A stretch of 64,000 nucleotides of DNA, taken from NCBI RefSeq assembly GCF_019279795.1, contig NC_056738.1, positions 476,822,988 through 476,886,987 of the forward strand, read 5' to 3'. Shown here piece by piece: positions 34,520-43,985 of the stretch. Source of the stretch: Protopterus annectens. Its lineage: Eukaryota > Chordata > Ceratodontiformes > Protopteridae. The notes beneath the pieces were generated by a model. That model did no database searches, had not been told where the DNA came from, and worked only from the letters and a program-made list of their open reading frames with translations. The translations under genes were made by a program, and so were the position numbers. Positions within the stretch are counted from its first letter, which is position 1. Each line of letters opens with the position of its first letter.

Positions 34520-35793
34520 CTAATCATTTGACTCTTGACCAGGTTTCTTTTGGTATAATAAAGATGAAAACTCTGAAAAATCTAAAAAAGTATTAAAAAA
34601 AGTAGATTTTCTAAATAATCTAGAGCAAAAGCATTTGTCTTCAGACTTCTTAAATAGCATCCCATCCAAATAGTCAATACTATCTGGGGAACTTTTGTGG
34701 GGGAATTTAAAATATGAACAGACAGCATTAATATAATTTACAAAGGCCTTTATTTCACTATCTTTATTTCTCCATGCAATAAACACATTGTCCAGGTATC
34801 TCGAGTAAATATGCCACTGATTGCTATACTTCAAATTAAATATAAATTTGGTTTCCCATACATACATGACCAAGTTGGCGTATATGGGAGCACAACTGGC
34901 TCCAGTTGCTACTCCTTTGGTCAGTTTAAAGTGTTCCCCTTCGAATATGATCAAATTGTTAAACAGTATGTACTCAATTAGTTCCATGATAAAATTAACA
35001 AACTGTTATCAAAGTTTCCTAATTTTCTAATGGCTTTGTAAAATAATTCTAAACTTATGCGATGGGGTATGGAGGTAAACAAGTTGATGACATCAATCGT
35101 AGAAAAGACTACATCTTCTGAAAAATAGTAATTTTTAATCTTAGCCAAAAATCCCATGAATCTATTAAAATATGTTCAACAGGGCATAACAAGTCCTTTA
35201 AGATTCTATCAATGAAGACTTCCAGGGAAAATGTTGAACTATTCTGGCTGCCACTATCATTCTAAGTGGGGGATTTAAAATATTCTTGTAGACTTTGGGT
35301 ATTCCATATGCGTTTGGTATTAATGGATGGTTATTAACCAAAAAATTAAACACTATCTCATTGATAACCCCTTGTAGCAATGAGTCCTCAAGAAATAGCT
35401 GAATCTTTTTATGAGCTATGTTGATCTCATTCACAGACACGGTAGTGCATATGGCAGTATCGTGTAACACATCGCTCATAATATTGCTGTAGTCTGGTTC
35501 ATCAACACCATGCCTCACTTATCAGGTATTATGACACGGTTATCTCGATTCTGTCTAATCTCCCTTACTAATGCCTCTTCATCTTGATCTAAATTGTAGT
35601 ATTTCCTGTTATACTTAATGTGTGCTTGATATATTTCCTGCATACAGATTTTTTCGTAACTAGCTATTGAGGGGCATAATGGAGGGTTAAATGTGTTCTT
35701 CTTCTTCAACTTTTGTATTGGAACTTCAACATCTAATTTATCCTTAAACATAATTTTAAAATTAATCTTTCTAGTAAAAAGATTGAGTCCCAT
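34520..35793 (-). pseudogene. PLE E reverse transcriptase with DD to DN change
   Basis: From 35793: NLFTRKINFKIMF, NPPLCPSIASYEKI, then VIIPDKxRHGVDEPDYSNIM, NEINIAHKKIQLFLEDSLL, NAYGIPKVYKNILNPPLRMIV. After a gap, in 34987-34520: LTKGVATGASCAPIYANLVMYVW and YSRYLDNVFIAW. The second Asp of the catalytic pair is Asn (codon about 34789-34787). Thumb words IDYLDGML and SRLFRKSTFFNTFL follow. The palm block with the first Asp is in a broken stretch near 35100. Confidence 0.88.
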
Positions 35794-36607
35794 TAAGGTT
35801 TTAGCTATGTCACATTTACATCCAAGGACAAATCTGAGACCTTTTTTTAAAAAGGGAAAAATGGGTCTCCATAACCTTGTGTTTTAAAACCTTCATGGCT
35901 GAGTATCTTACCATCAAAAGCCTCAATAATTCTATTTGGTCTTAATACTTCACTGTTATTCTTTTTCCAGTAATGTGTCCTGCCCTTACTCTGGTGTCCT
36001 TTTTGGGTGCGGGGATGTAGTAAAAAAAAACTGTTGTCCCTTTTTTCTTAACAATTCTTTACGATCTTCTAACAGGGGATAGTCATCATCTTGTGCTTCA
36101 CTACCTGTTCTGGAATTTCACCTACTCTACTGATAAGGACCATGCTTTAGTCCACCCTGTTCTGTTTGTGGGGGACCCCACCACCGCAGCCCCATTTGTT
36201 TTTATAATTCAGTATATCTAACCTAGCTACTCATTGGTAGGCTTTTGGTAAGGGATAATTAACTTTTTTGTTGTATTCATTTTCATCACTATATAACTTT
36301 TTCTGCTTCCTTGCTATATTATTATTCATTTGCTCTTAAATTTTATCAAAAATTCTGTTATAATCAAGTTCAATATTATTAAAAGCTAAATCATTAGTAA
36401 TTCAGGTATTAAAATCAATAATTTCATCAAACATTTAATCTTCTTCTTATTAATCTGTATAATGAATTGTAACAGTTCTAGTCCGTGTCCGTCAAACATA
36501 TCTAACCATCCACTTTTTCTTGACCATAGGCACACCCATTGGGAGATTTGTACATTCTTAGTCCCTTGGGAACCCTTTTACACTTGATACACTCAACATG
36601 GTGCACT

Positions 36608-38895
36608 CTTTTGAATGTTATTTATTTCTACAATTTGTTTAACTGTGGTAGAGCACTGATCTCATTAGACCAATTTCAGTCTCCGCCCAGAACGTAAACA
36701 CACACAAGTAGAAACAAATAAAAATATATTTTACAATTAAAAAGCACACTAAAAACAAATGTATAGTTAATATACAATAGAGAAAATGATTTACAAAAGT
36801 AGTCAGCAGAAATCACTATGTACAACATTTACATCAGTTAAAGTAATGACGTGTTTGGAGTCAGAGAAGAGATGTTACAGTAAAAATTATAGGGAGCATG
36901 TGTCCCAAATTTATAAACAGTTGGTGCTGTGAAATGTTACATTATGCCAGGAAGGAGGAGTTAGATAGGTGTTTAAGGTTTGACGGAAGATCTTCCCAGA
37001 GCTTAGGTCCAATGGTAGAATGGGAATTTTTACAGTACTGCAGTCTGGTTTTACGTACTTGTGAGAGAGGCCCTAAGTGGCTGTGAGATCTAAGGTTATA
37101 TAATGGAGTCTGTCTAAGTAAGCTAGAGGAAAGTGAAGGGGAAGAGTTTTCTTTCAGGAGATGGAAGAGTTGTTATCCAAGGAGTAGCTTGGTTCTTTAC
37201 AGAACCAATAGCCATTTGGCTTTTAAGACAATGGTGTTCATACTTTGGGGAAAGGGTAATCAGGTATCAGGTGGAGATGGAGATTGTTTGGATGGTATTA
37301 GAATTTCTTTTGTAGGCAGATGCTATAAAAGGTAAGCAGCACTCAAGTTGGGCTATATGAATCCCTTAGCCAGTAGAGTTTCTTTTTGGATGGGAGATGG
37401 CAGGTGTTTTCAAGATGATGGTGGCATTTAAGTGAGGAATCAGTTAAGAATCTTAGTCATGTAATGATGCCAACCTGCTCAATGGCTTTAATAAGGAGGT
37501 CAATAATAAGGGTTATTTTGACTTTTAGTGGAGGTTTTGAAGAGCATAGTTTTAGTTGTTGAGTAGTTAAGTAAAAGATTTTTGCTACTGAGGCAGTTAA
37601 TGAAGGAGAAGAAATCATTTTGCAGATTATGTTGAAATGAATAGGTTGTGTGGTTGGAGTGGAGCATAACCATGTCACTGGCATATAGTAAGATTGGAGG
37701 TTGAGTGTAAGCATATTTATAAAAAAGAGAAAAGAAGAAGGGACAAAATTGTGCTTTGAGGGATTTCTGAAGTAAAGGAGTGGTGATAGATTTATGTTAA
37801 AATTTACTGAAAAATGATTGTTGGTTAGGTAATTTTGGAACCAGGGAATAGTGCCAGGGTTAATACCAATGTCAGTGAGGTGGTTGAAATGTATGGAGTG
37901 GTCAACCAGGTCAAAGCTCTGGTAAGATCTATAGATAGGGCTCCAGTAAGGAGTCCTTTACCCATAGCTAAAAGGTTGTTATCAGTGAAGGTCCAAAGTG
38001 CAGTGGAAGTGCTGTAGCCTGACCAGAAATCATGTGACATAGAAGAGAGAAGGCAGTATTAATTTATGTAGAATAAGAGCTGATTATAGATCAGTTTTTT
38101 AAAGATTTTTCCCCAACAGTTCAGAGGATGGAGATTGGGCAGTAATCAATGGGCAGTCTGTGGCTAAATTTCTTTTGGAGAGAGGATGATTTTTGCTGTT
38201 TTCCAGTATTAGGCATACATACAGTTTTTAGTCAAATAAAAGGTCTAGAAATGTAGCAGAGAAGTAAAAATGTATTCCCTACATTGGAATATGAACCAGT
38301 GGGAGAGGGTGTCTGATCCTGTAAGTGAATCGAGTTTTAGGTTTTCAAGGAGAGGTACAATATATTTTTAAAGTAGAAGAGGGGATTATAAGGGGCAAGT
38401 GTGGGAGAGGATGAGAGGAGTATGTGAACTAATAGAGACAAAGGTGGAGAAGAGAGTACTGAAGTCTCAGTATGAGAGAGAAGACGAATAGTAAGCACTA
38501 GGAGAAGTTTTTCAACCTGTTAACTAGTTGACCTCCACCCAGAATTGTTTAGGGGAGTAAAAAGGCTTGAATTATGTGTTTTCATATGATGGCTCTTATG
38601 ACATCTAATTGCTTGTTTAGACAATTTTCTGAGGAGGATGTAGTGCTGTTTGATAGGAGGAGTTGGATAAAACATCCAGGAGTGCCATGCTTTATCTCAG
38701 AGATGGGAAGATTTTGAGTGCGTAACTGACAGAGATTTTTTTTGGGGCTTGAACAGTCTTGTCACCATAGGGAAAAGTGAGTCTTATAAATTACAAAGAA
38801 GTGAGGTGAAGAGCTGGGCAGCATTGTTAGGGTTTGAATAGGAGAGTATAGGGTCCTAATTAAGAGAGGATAGACATGTTTTTAGTTTGGTAATG
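36608..38895 (-). mobile_element. LINE L, 3' half (RT and tail)
   Basis: On the minus strand, an RT of a non-LTR element: GKIFKKLIYNQLLFYI near 38110, SGYSTSTALWTFTDNNLLAMGKGLLTGALSIDLTRA at 38020-37910 (with the first catalytic position), then LYASDMVMLHSN near 37690, where the YADD box reads YASD. The end is TIGPKLWEDLPSNLKHLSNSSF at 37020-36930, the usual WxxLP C-terminal signature, followed by a 3' UTR to an 'aaataaataa' tail at about 36608. The clade is uncertain. It is the continuation of 47130-49440, interrupted by the 8.2-kb PLE insertion. Confidence 0.8.
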
Positions 38896-38908
38896 TTTAT
38901 GATTTATG
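38896..38908. repeat. 13-bp target-site duplication (left)
   Basis: TTTATGATTTATG, identical to 47130-47142. The pair flanks the F/G compound PLE insertion inside LINE L. Confidence 0.88.
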
Positions 38909-39427
38909 TAATACGTAAATCAAAGCTGTTACAGAGTCAGACCAAGGCAGGAGACATTGAAAAAATATGTCTATGCAGACCGTCTATTCAGACCTTTTTC
39001 GATGCTTCTCCAATAGCGATAGCTATTTCCAATAGCAAATAAACGATAATCCAAATGGGTTAGAAGTAAAAACATAAAGCTTCTAAAGTAAAATAACGTC
39101 TTTATTTGTTCGTTGTACAAACTGGTGAGCGCTTTCGCTAAACAGCTTTTTCAAACCAAAAAACAATGTGACAGGCTCAGTAAGATATATACTGGTAGTA
39201 GTCTTAATTAATTAGTTAATTACAAGATTAGTAATCAATTAGAACAAATTCTATGCTGACTTTAAAGATGTATACTACTATAAAAAGTAAGTCAACATAA
39301 ATAACAGTGCATATAAGAAAAGCATAGTTAAAACTATTAAAATAAGATTCTTCTAAACCAACATATACAATTGTTGTGTTTTGTGAATCACTATAATTTT
39401 ATAAATATATTAAAAATGCCATAATAA

Positions 39428-39431
<4 letters not shown>
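38909..39431 (-). repeat. pLTR of F, left end of compound insertion
   Basis: It runs from 'taatacgtaaatcaaagc' to the (TA)n tract. The same sequence recurs at 42160-42685 (direct) and, reversed, at about 46545-47065. It includes a hammerhead-like element with two core changes at 39122-39159. Confidence 0.88.
39122..39159 (-). ncRNA. Hammerhead-like motif with C3U/G8A change (F)
   Basis: On the minus strand: 5-bp stem I (TTGGT/ACCAG, one G-U), TTGAAAA in place of CTGANGA, A, stem II GCT-GTTT-AGC, GAAA, the palindromic AGCGCT for stem III and C before the expected cut. The two deviations from the core fall at positions 3 (C to U) and 8 (G to A), which pair with each other in the folded ribozyme. 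Activity is expected to be low or lost because G8 is a catalytic base. Confidence 0.5.

Positions 39432-39493
<62 letters not shown>
39432..39493. repeat. (TA)n tract, left of PLE H
   Basis: TA dinucleotides at the place where copies G' and G have an uninterrupted (TA)n tract. H lies between this tract and the one at 40782-40847, so H inserted within the microsatellite. Confidence 0.92.
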
Positions 39494-39497
<4 letters not shown>

Positions 39498-39628
39498 GGA
39501 AAAAGTAGGTAAAACCCACGTACACCTGAAACTGCAAGACAAGTAGACTGATAAAGCAAGCTGGTGCTGAATTAGTACCTTTTGGGAGGTACTGCTGTAT
39601 GGAAAAAAGCCACACAAAAGCCAGTAGG

Positions 39629-39692
39629 ATTGATTTGAGCGCTTTCGTTCGCACTTTTATTACAAAGCAAATGAACTTCTTCAGAAATCAAT
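39629..39692 (-). ncRNA. Hammerhead ribozyme in PLE H tail
   Basis: On the minus strand: stem I ATTGATTT/AAATCAAT (8 perfect pairs), core CTGAAGA (39684-39678), A, stem II GTTC/GAAC closing a 22-nt loop, core GAAA, and AGCGCT as a short palindromic stem III (A15.1-U16.1 closing pair). C17 comes just before the second strand of stem I. Every conserved core base of a minimal type I hammerhead is present. The very short stem III suggests that it may act as a dimer, as proposed for PLE hammerheads. It lies about 110 bp beyond the stop codon of H. Confidence 0.82.
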
Positions 39693-39802
39693 ACAAGTGC
39701 ATTCCATCATTGTTATAAGTACTCTAAGTGATGTCATGTATGACTCATTGAAAGTGGGCTGGTACTAGTGTGTACATGCAGGTGGGTGTAAACCTGTGTA
39801 TG

Positions 39803-40778
39803 TTACCTTATCCACTTTAGCACACATTTGATATTCAGGCTGCCATTTAGTCCTGGGTAACTATCTGCCCCTAGCTTGATTTGCCATTTAAGTTCCCTGA
39901 CCTCTAGGGGGGTGCTGGAGTCATCACTGAACCTGTGGACACTATCTAGGACCAGGAAGGTGTATTTGGGAGGCGTCTTACAATGGCCTGCATGTTTAGC
40001 TAGGGCATTGGACGCGTCCCCTCTCCTGATGGCTTGATAGTGTTCTTTAACCCTATCACTGAGTTTCCTGGTGGTCATGCCTATGTAGAAGCATGGGCAA
40101 TGAGAGCACCTGCTGAGGTATACTACCATAGTGGAGTTACAGTCGAAGTGTCCCTGTGGTAGAATCGGTTTATTATTTCCAACCTTGACCGTGCTGTCAG
40201 TGCTAATATGTTGGCAGCTGGAGCACTCACCGCAGGGAACAGTTCCCCTTTGGTCTTCAGTGTTGTTGGGTTTAGTTTTTTTGTTCTCAAAAAGTGTTTT
40301 GAGAGAGTGGCATTTCTTGTAGGTGAAGATGGGAGCTTCACCTAGGGTTCTGCTGAGGTCTGTGTTGCAGTTCAAGATGTCCCAGTTATGGGACAGGGTG
40401 TTTTTTATCATGTCACCGTCCGTGGTGATGGGGATGGGGAACCTAGGTTGGTACTCCTCCTGGGTTTTCTTGTGTTTAAACTCACCGTAGGTAAGGATGG
40501 GCTGGTGCTTGGTGTGCCTGTGCACTGTTACTTCTTGAGTAATTTTGTTGACCAGCCCCGGTGGGTAGTGTTTCTCTAGGAACCTTTGTTTGAGTAGTTG
40601 ACTCTCCTGGTGAAACACTGTGTCATTGCTGACCAGCCTGCTGAGACGTACCAGTTGCCCCTTTAAAACATTCTTTTTCATGAATTTGGGGTGCAGGCTC
40701 CTGTAGTCGAGTAGGTTGTTCCTGTGAGTTGGTTTTCTATATAGGTTTGAGGCGAAGCTGCCTTCTGTGGCATCATAG

Positions 40779-40781
<3 letters not shown>
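39803..40781 (-). pseudogene. PLE H: RT thumb and GIY-YIG endonuclease
   Basis: The open frame (it continues upstream into the (TA)n tract as meaningless Tyr-Ile repeats) starts with ASNLYRKPTHRNNLLDYRSLHP and KKNVLKGQLVRLSRLVS, the PLE thumb. It then has GEAPIFTYKK, a VPCGECSSCQHI cysteine cluster, and MVVYLSRCSHCPCFYIGMTTRKLSDRVKEH: GIY, C-x2-C, YIG, the catalytic Arg word and the EH of the zinc set. It ends with ELKWQIKLGADSYPGLNGSLN and a stop at 39803. The domain looks intact, but the RT catalytic core was lost by 5' truncation, so the copy cannot be autonomous. Confidence 0.9.

Positions 40782-40847
<66 letters not shown>
40782..40847. repeat. (TA)n tract, right of PLE H
   Basis: TA dinucleotides resuming the microsatellite of copy F after insert H. 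Confidence 0.92.
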
Positions 40848-40851
<4 letters not shown>

Positions 40852-40952
40852 ATAAATACATAATAGATAAATATGTGTATTTTTAATATCAATTATTCAT
40901 GTTTGTTTCATAGTATACAGAGATGGTTAAACGCAAAACAATTTATCTGCAT

Positions 40953-41516
40953 TTATTGAATCCTGTGTTTTCTATTTTTCAAAGCTGGTTTAAGTGGAAC
41001 TTTATCATTTAAACCAGGGGATAGATGCGCCATTGTTCTAATAATCCATAATGTTTCAACAGACTCAGTATAATTTTTAATATCACCACCTCTAATGTTC
41101 ATGTTTATGACTTGTAGTATGGTAAATGTGAATTTATGCGTATTATCTGTATGCAAAATATGTTTAGAAAGTGCATTTACAGTTGATTGGATGCGTATCT
41201 GGTACAAATGTTCTCTGATACGCTCTTTTAACATTTGATTAGTTTTGCCTATATAATATCAGGAGCATTTTGTACAGCTAGCAATGTAAATGACATTTTT
41301 AGTATTACAGGATCCATCTGCTATTATACACAAAGTTTCATTTGTAATTGGGTGTATGAAAACATTCTTATTTTCAATAAATTTACAATAATTACAGCTA
41401 TAACATGGAATGGTTCCTGTATGAACATCAGGTTCCATTCTTATAGAATTTGGATGACATAACATTTTATATAGATTATTCCTATTTTTATAAGCAAAAT
41501 GTGGTCTATCTTCCAA
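40953..41516 (-). pseudogene. PLE F endonuclease end
   Basis: On the minus strand: EDRPHFAYKNRNNLYKMLCHP, IPCYSCNYCKFIE, VIYIASCTKCS, then a stop in place of one Tyr of the YIG motif (near 41257), MLKERIREHLYQIR and LSPGLNDKVPLKPALKNRKHRI. Apart from the stop and a few substitutions it equals the endonuclease of G. It is joined by a large internal deletion to the N-terminal ORF at 41567. Confidence 0.88.
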
Positions 41517-41566
41517 AAATTAAAAAATATCGGGTTCAATTTTCAATATGTCCCAATATTTTGTAA

Positions 41567-42145
41567 TCACTTTAGTAATGGATTGTAAAGTTCAGACTGT
41601 CTTTTTAAAATAGAGTCTTTCAACTTTTGTTCTTCAGGTTTAAAGATATCATTCATTAATTTCATATAACTTAGGCTCACCTCAATGTTTAACTTCTGCC
41701 ATTGCTTTAACAGTTCTGGATACAAATCGCCTGTTGTGGGCATTTTTAAGACCCTTAGCCCACGCGGTATAATTTGTTTTGAAATGCATACTTCGAAATG
41801 AAATCTTTGCATTTCAAGTCTTTTGAGCTTCAATAAATCAAATTCTAAAAGGTTTAATTCACTATTAATAAATTCAGCGTCATTATTACTGATGTTCATT
41901 TCATTATCTGTAACACGAAGATCACATTCTGCCAAAGGATTAACGCTGTTATTCAAACAGCGTTGGAGTCTTTGAAGTGACGTCAAGTTCGAAGCCACAC
42001 CCTTAGGCTTATATGGAAGTTCAATATCATTATTTGAAACATTATTAGCTGGTTCAGCCATGGTATCTCCGTGGATATAAACACAAGTAAGCAACAAGAT
42101 AATGAATAATGTAATCCACAGAAGATTATAGACTCCAAACAGCAT
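41567..42145 (-). pseudogene. PLE F N-terminal domain
   Basis: A 192-residue open frame. The likely protein start is MAEPANNVSNND (ATG at about 42062); the hydrophobic stretch before it (LWITLFIILLLTCVYI) is probably untranslated leader read in frame and not a signal peptide. Then come LLEFDLLKLKRLEMQRFHFEV and IIPRGLRVLKMPTTGDLYPELLKQWQKLN, the conserved PLE N-terminal motif, and a Lys/Glu-rich helix. Near 41590 the frame runs into RT-thumb DNA in the wrong frame: a deletion of the whole RT core relative to copy G. Confidence 0.8.
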
Positions 42146-42149
42146 AAAA

Positions 42150-42685
42150 AGTCAGAGTAATGTAATACGTAAATCAAAGCTGTTACAGAGTCAGACCAAG
42201 GCAGGAGACATTGAAAAAATACGTCTATGCATACCGTCTATTCAGACCTTTTTCGATGCTTCTCCAATAGCGATAGCTATTTCCAATAGCAAATAAACGA
42301 TAATCCAAATGGGTTAGAAGTAAAAACATAAAGCTTCTAAAGTAAAATAACGTCTTTATTTGTTCGTTGTACAAACTGGTGAGCTAAGCTAAACAGCTTT
42401 TTCAAACCAAAAAACAATGTGACAGGCTCAGTAAGATATATACTGGTAGTAGTCTTAATTAATTAGTTAATTACAAGATTAGTAATCAATTAGAACAAAT
42501 TTTATGCTGACTTTAAAGATGTATACTTCTATAAAAAGTAAGTCAACATAAATAACAGTGCATATAAGAAAAGCATAGTTAAAACTATTAAAATAAGATT
42601 CTTCTAAACCAACATATACAATTGTTGTGTTTTGTGAATCACTATAATTTTATAAATATATTAAAAATGCCATAATAAATACATA
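42150..42685 (-). repeat. pLTR between F and G'
   Basis: Direct repeat of 38909-39431. Its hammerhead-like segment (about 42375-42409) has lost the GAAA box: the expected GCGAAAGCGCT reads GCTTAGCT. Followed by (TA)n at 42683-42749. Confidence 0.88.
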
Positions 42686-42686
42686 C

Positions 42687-42749
<63 letters not shown>
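42683..42749. repeat. (TA)n tract of copy G'
   Basis: Uninterrupted TA repeat at the site equivalent to the H insertion; serves as an empty-site reference. Confidence 0.92.
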
Positions 42750-42753
<4 letters not shown>

Positions 42754-42856
42754 GAATAAATACATAATAGATAAATATTTGTATTTTTAATATCAATTAT
42801 TCATGTTTCTTTCATAGTATACAGAGATGGTTAAACGCAAAACAATTTATCTGCAT

Positions 42857-43925
42857 TTATTTAATCCTGTGTTTTCTATTTTTCAAAGCTGGTTTAAGTG
42901 GAACTTTATCATTTAAACCAGGGGATAGATGCGCCATTGTTCTAATAATCCATGTTTCAACAGACTCAGTATAAATTTTAATATCACCACCTCTAATGTT
43001 CATGTTTATGACTTGTAGTATGGTAAATGTGAAGTTATGCGTATTATCTGTATGCAAAATATGTTTAGAAAGTGCATTTACAGTTGATTGGATGCGTATC
43101 TGGTACAAATGTTCTCTGATACGCTCTTTTAACATTCGATTAGTTTTGCCTATATAATATGAGGAGCATTTTGTACAGTTAGCAATGTAAATGACATTTT
43201 TAGTATTACAGGATCCATCTGCTATTATATACAAAGTTTCATTTGTAATTGGGTGTATGAAAACATTTTTATTTTCAATAAATTTACAATAATTACAGCT
43301 ATAACATGGAATGGTTCCTGTATGAACATCAGGTTCCGTTCTTATAGAAGTTGGATGACATAACATTTTATATAGATTATTCCTATTTTTATAAGCAAAA
43401 TGTGGTCTATCTTCCAAAAATTTAAAAATATCGGGTTCAATTTTCAATATGTCCCAATATTTTGTAATCACTTTAGTAATGGATTGTACGTCCTGTGTGT
43501 AATGAATAGAAAATCTTAGTTTACTTGGTTCATTATGTAGGAGTCTTTCATTTTGGTTTCTGTATCTGGAAAAAACAGATTCAGAAAAAATAGGACAAGC
43601 AGTGTTATTACGTAACTCAGCAACCATACTAAAGGTCTGGTTAATTTCAGATGTTTTGTAATTTCTATTATGAAACCTTGTTCCTAAGGTCAGCAATTCC
43701 TTTTCATATTGTTCTTTACTTGAATTTAATCTGGAGGTTCTGATGCATTGGCCTTTTAACACATTCCTAAAAACGTGTGGAGGATGAATGCTCTCTCTGT
43801 GAAGTAAGGTATTTCTGTGGCATGCTTTGCGATGGATACCTGTATTATAGTCACCATCGTGCATGCGCCATATATTGACATCTAAAAAGGATATCATATT
43901 ATTAGAACTTGTCATAACGAAACTT
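42857..43925 (-). pseudogene. PLE G': RT thumb and endonuclease (5'-truncated)
   Basis: Open on the minus strand from the join at about 43925 (LSFVMTSSNNMISFLDVNIWRM) to the stop at 42857. It includes the thumb (HRKACHRNTLLHRESIHPPHVFRNVLKGQCIR), IPCYSCNYCKFIE, and VIYIANCTKCSSYYIGKTNRMLKERIREHLYQIR with all GIY-YIG and CCHH positions. It ends LSPGLNDKVPLKPALKNRK. It retains TGG (Trp) where the plus-strand copy G has a stop. The catalytic RT core is missing because of the truncation. Confidence 0.92.
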
Positions 43926-43985
43926 AAAGGCAGTGCCTTAAGGAATAATATAGACAATGATATGCAATTCCCTTTCCCTATATCG
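43925..43985. other. Head-to-head junction of PLE copies G' and G
   Basis: Homology of G' to G stops at about 43925, and the plus-strand copy G becomes recognisable from about 43980 (LSEREESVYEQGQ). The roughly 55 bp between are filler of unclear origin. The junction marks the inversion point in the compound insertion. Confidence 0.7.

Larger units (their letters stand above)
33140..36608 (-). mobile_element. PLE copy E
   Basis: A minus-strand PLE covering nearly the whole coding length: N-terminal motif VPKGLRMYKSPNG near 36570-36530, pre-RT segment around 35800, RT to 34520, endonuclease near 34130-33930 and a tail with a hammerhead-like motif at 33219-33265. It is broken by many stops and frame changes. 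Its right end abuts the 3' tail of LINE L at about 36608, so it may have inserted there. Confidence 0.8.
39494..40781 (-). mobile_element. PLE copy H, inserted in (TA)n of copy F
   Basis: A 5'-truncated minus-strand PLE of a different, higher-GC family. Coding 40781-39803 is open and starts in the RT thumb, then reaches a complete GIY-YIG domain and a tail with a well-formed hammerhead motif. It is flanked on both sides by (TA)n, and the homologous (TA)n tracts of G' (42683-42749) and G (46500-46545) have no insert, so the empty site can be read in the same window. The open coding frame and intact ribozyme suggest it is among the youngest insertions here. Confidence 0.92.

Noticed and set aside
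42062..42145. Hydrophobic N-terminus resembling a signal peptide on the PLE F ORF
   Set aside because: A better start (MAEPANN) lies downstream, and the hydrophobic part overlaps the pLTR/leader that is repeated at the right end of the insertion.
41567..42145. Host gene with a conserved ORF
   Set aside because: The PRGLR motif, the flanking pLTR and the join to a PLE endonuclease show it is the N-terminus of the element.
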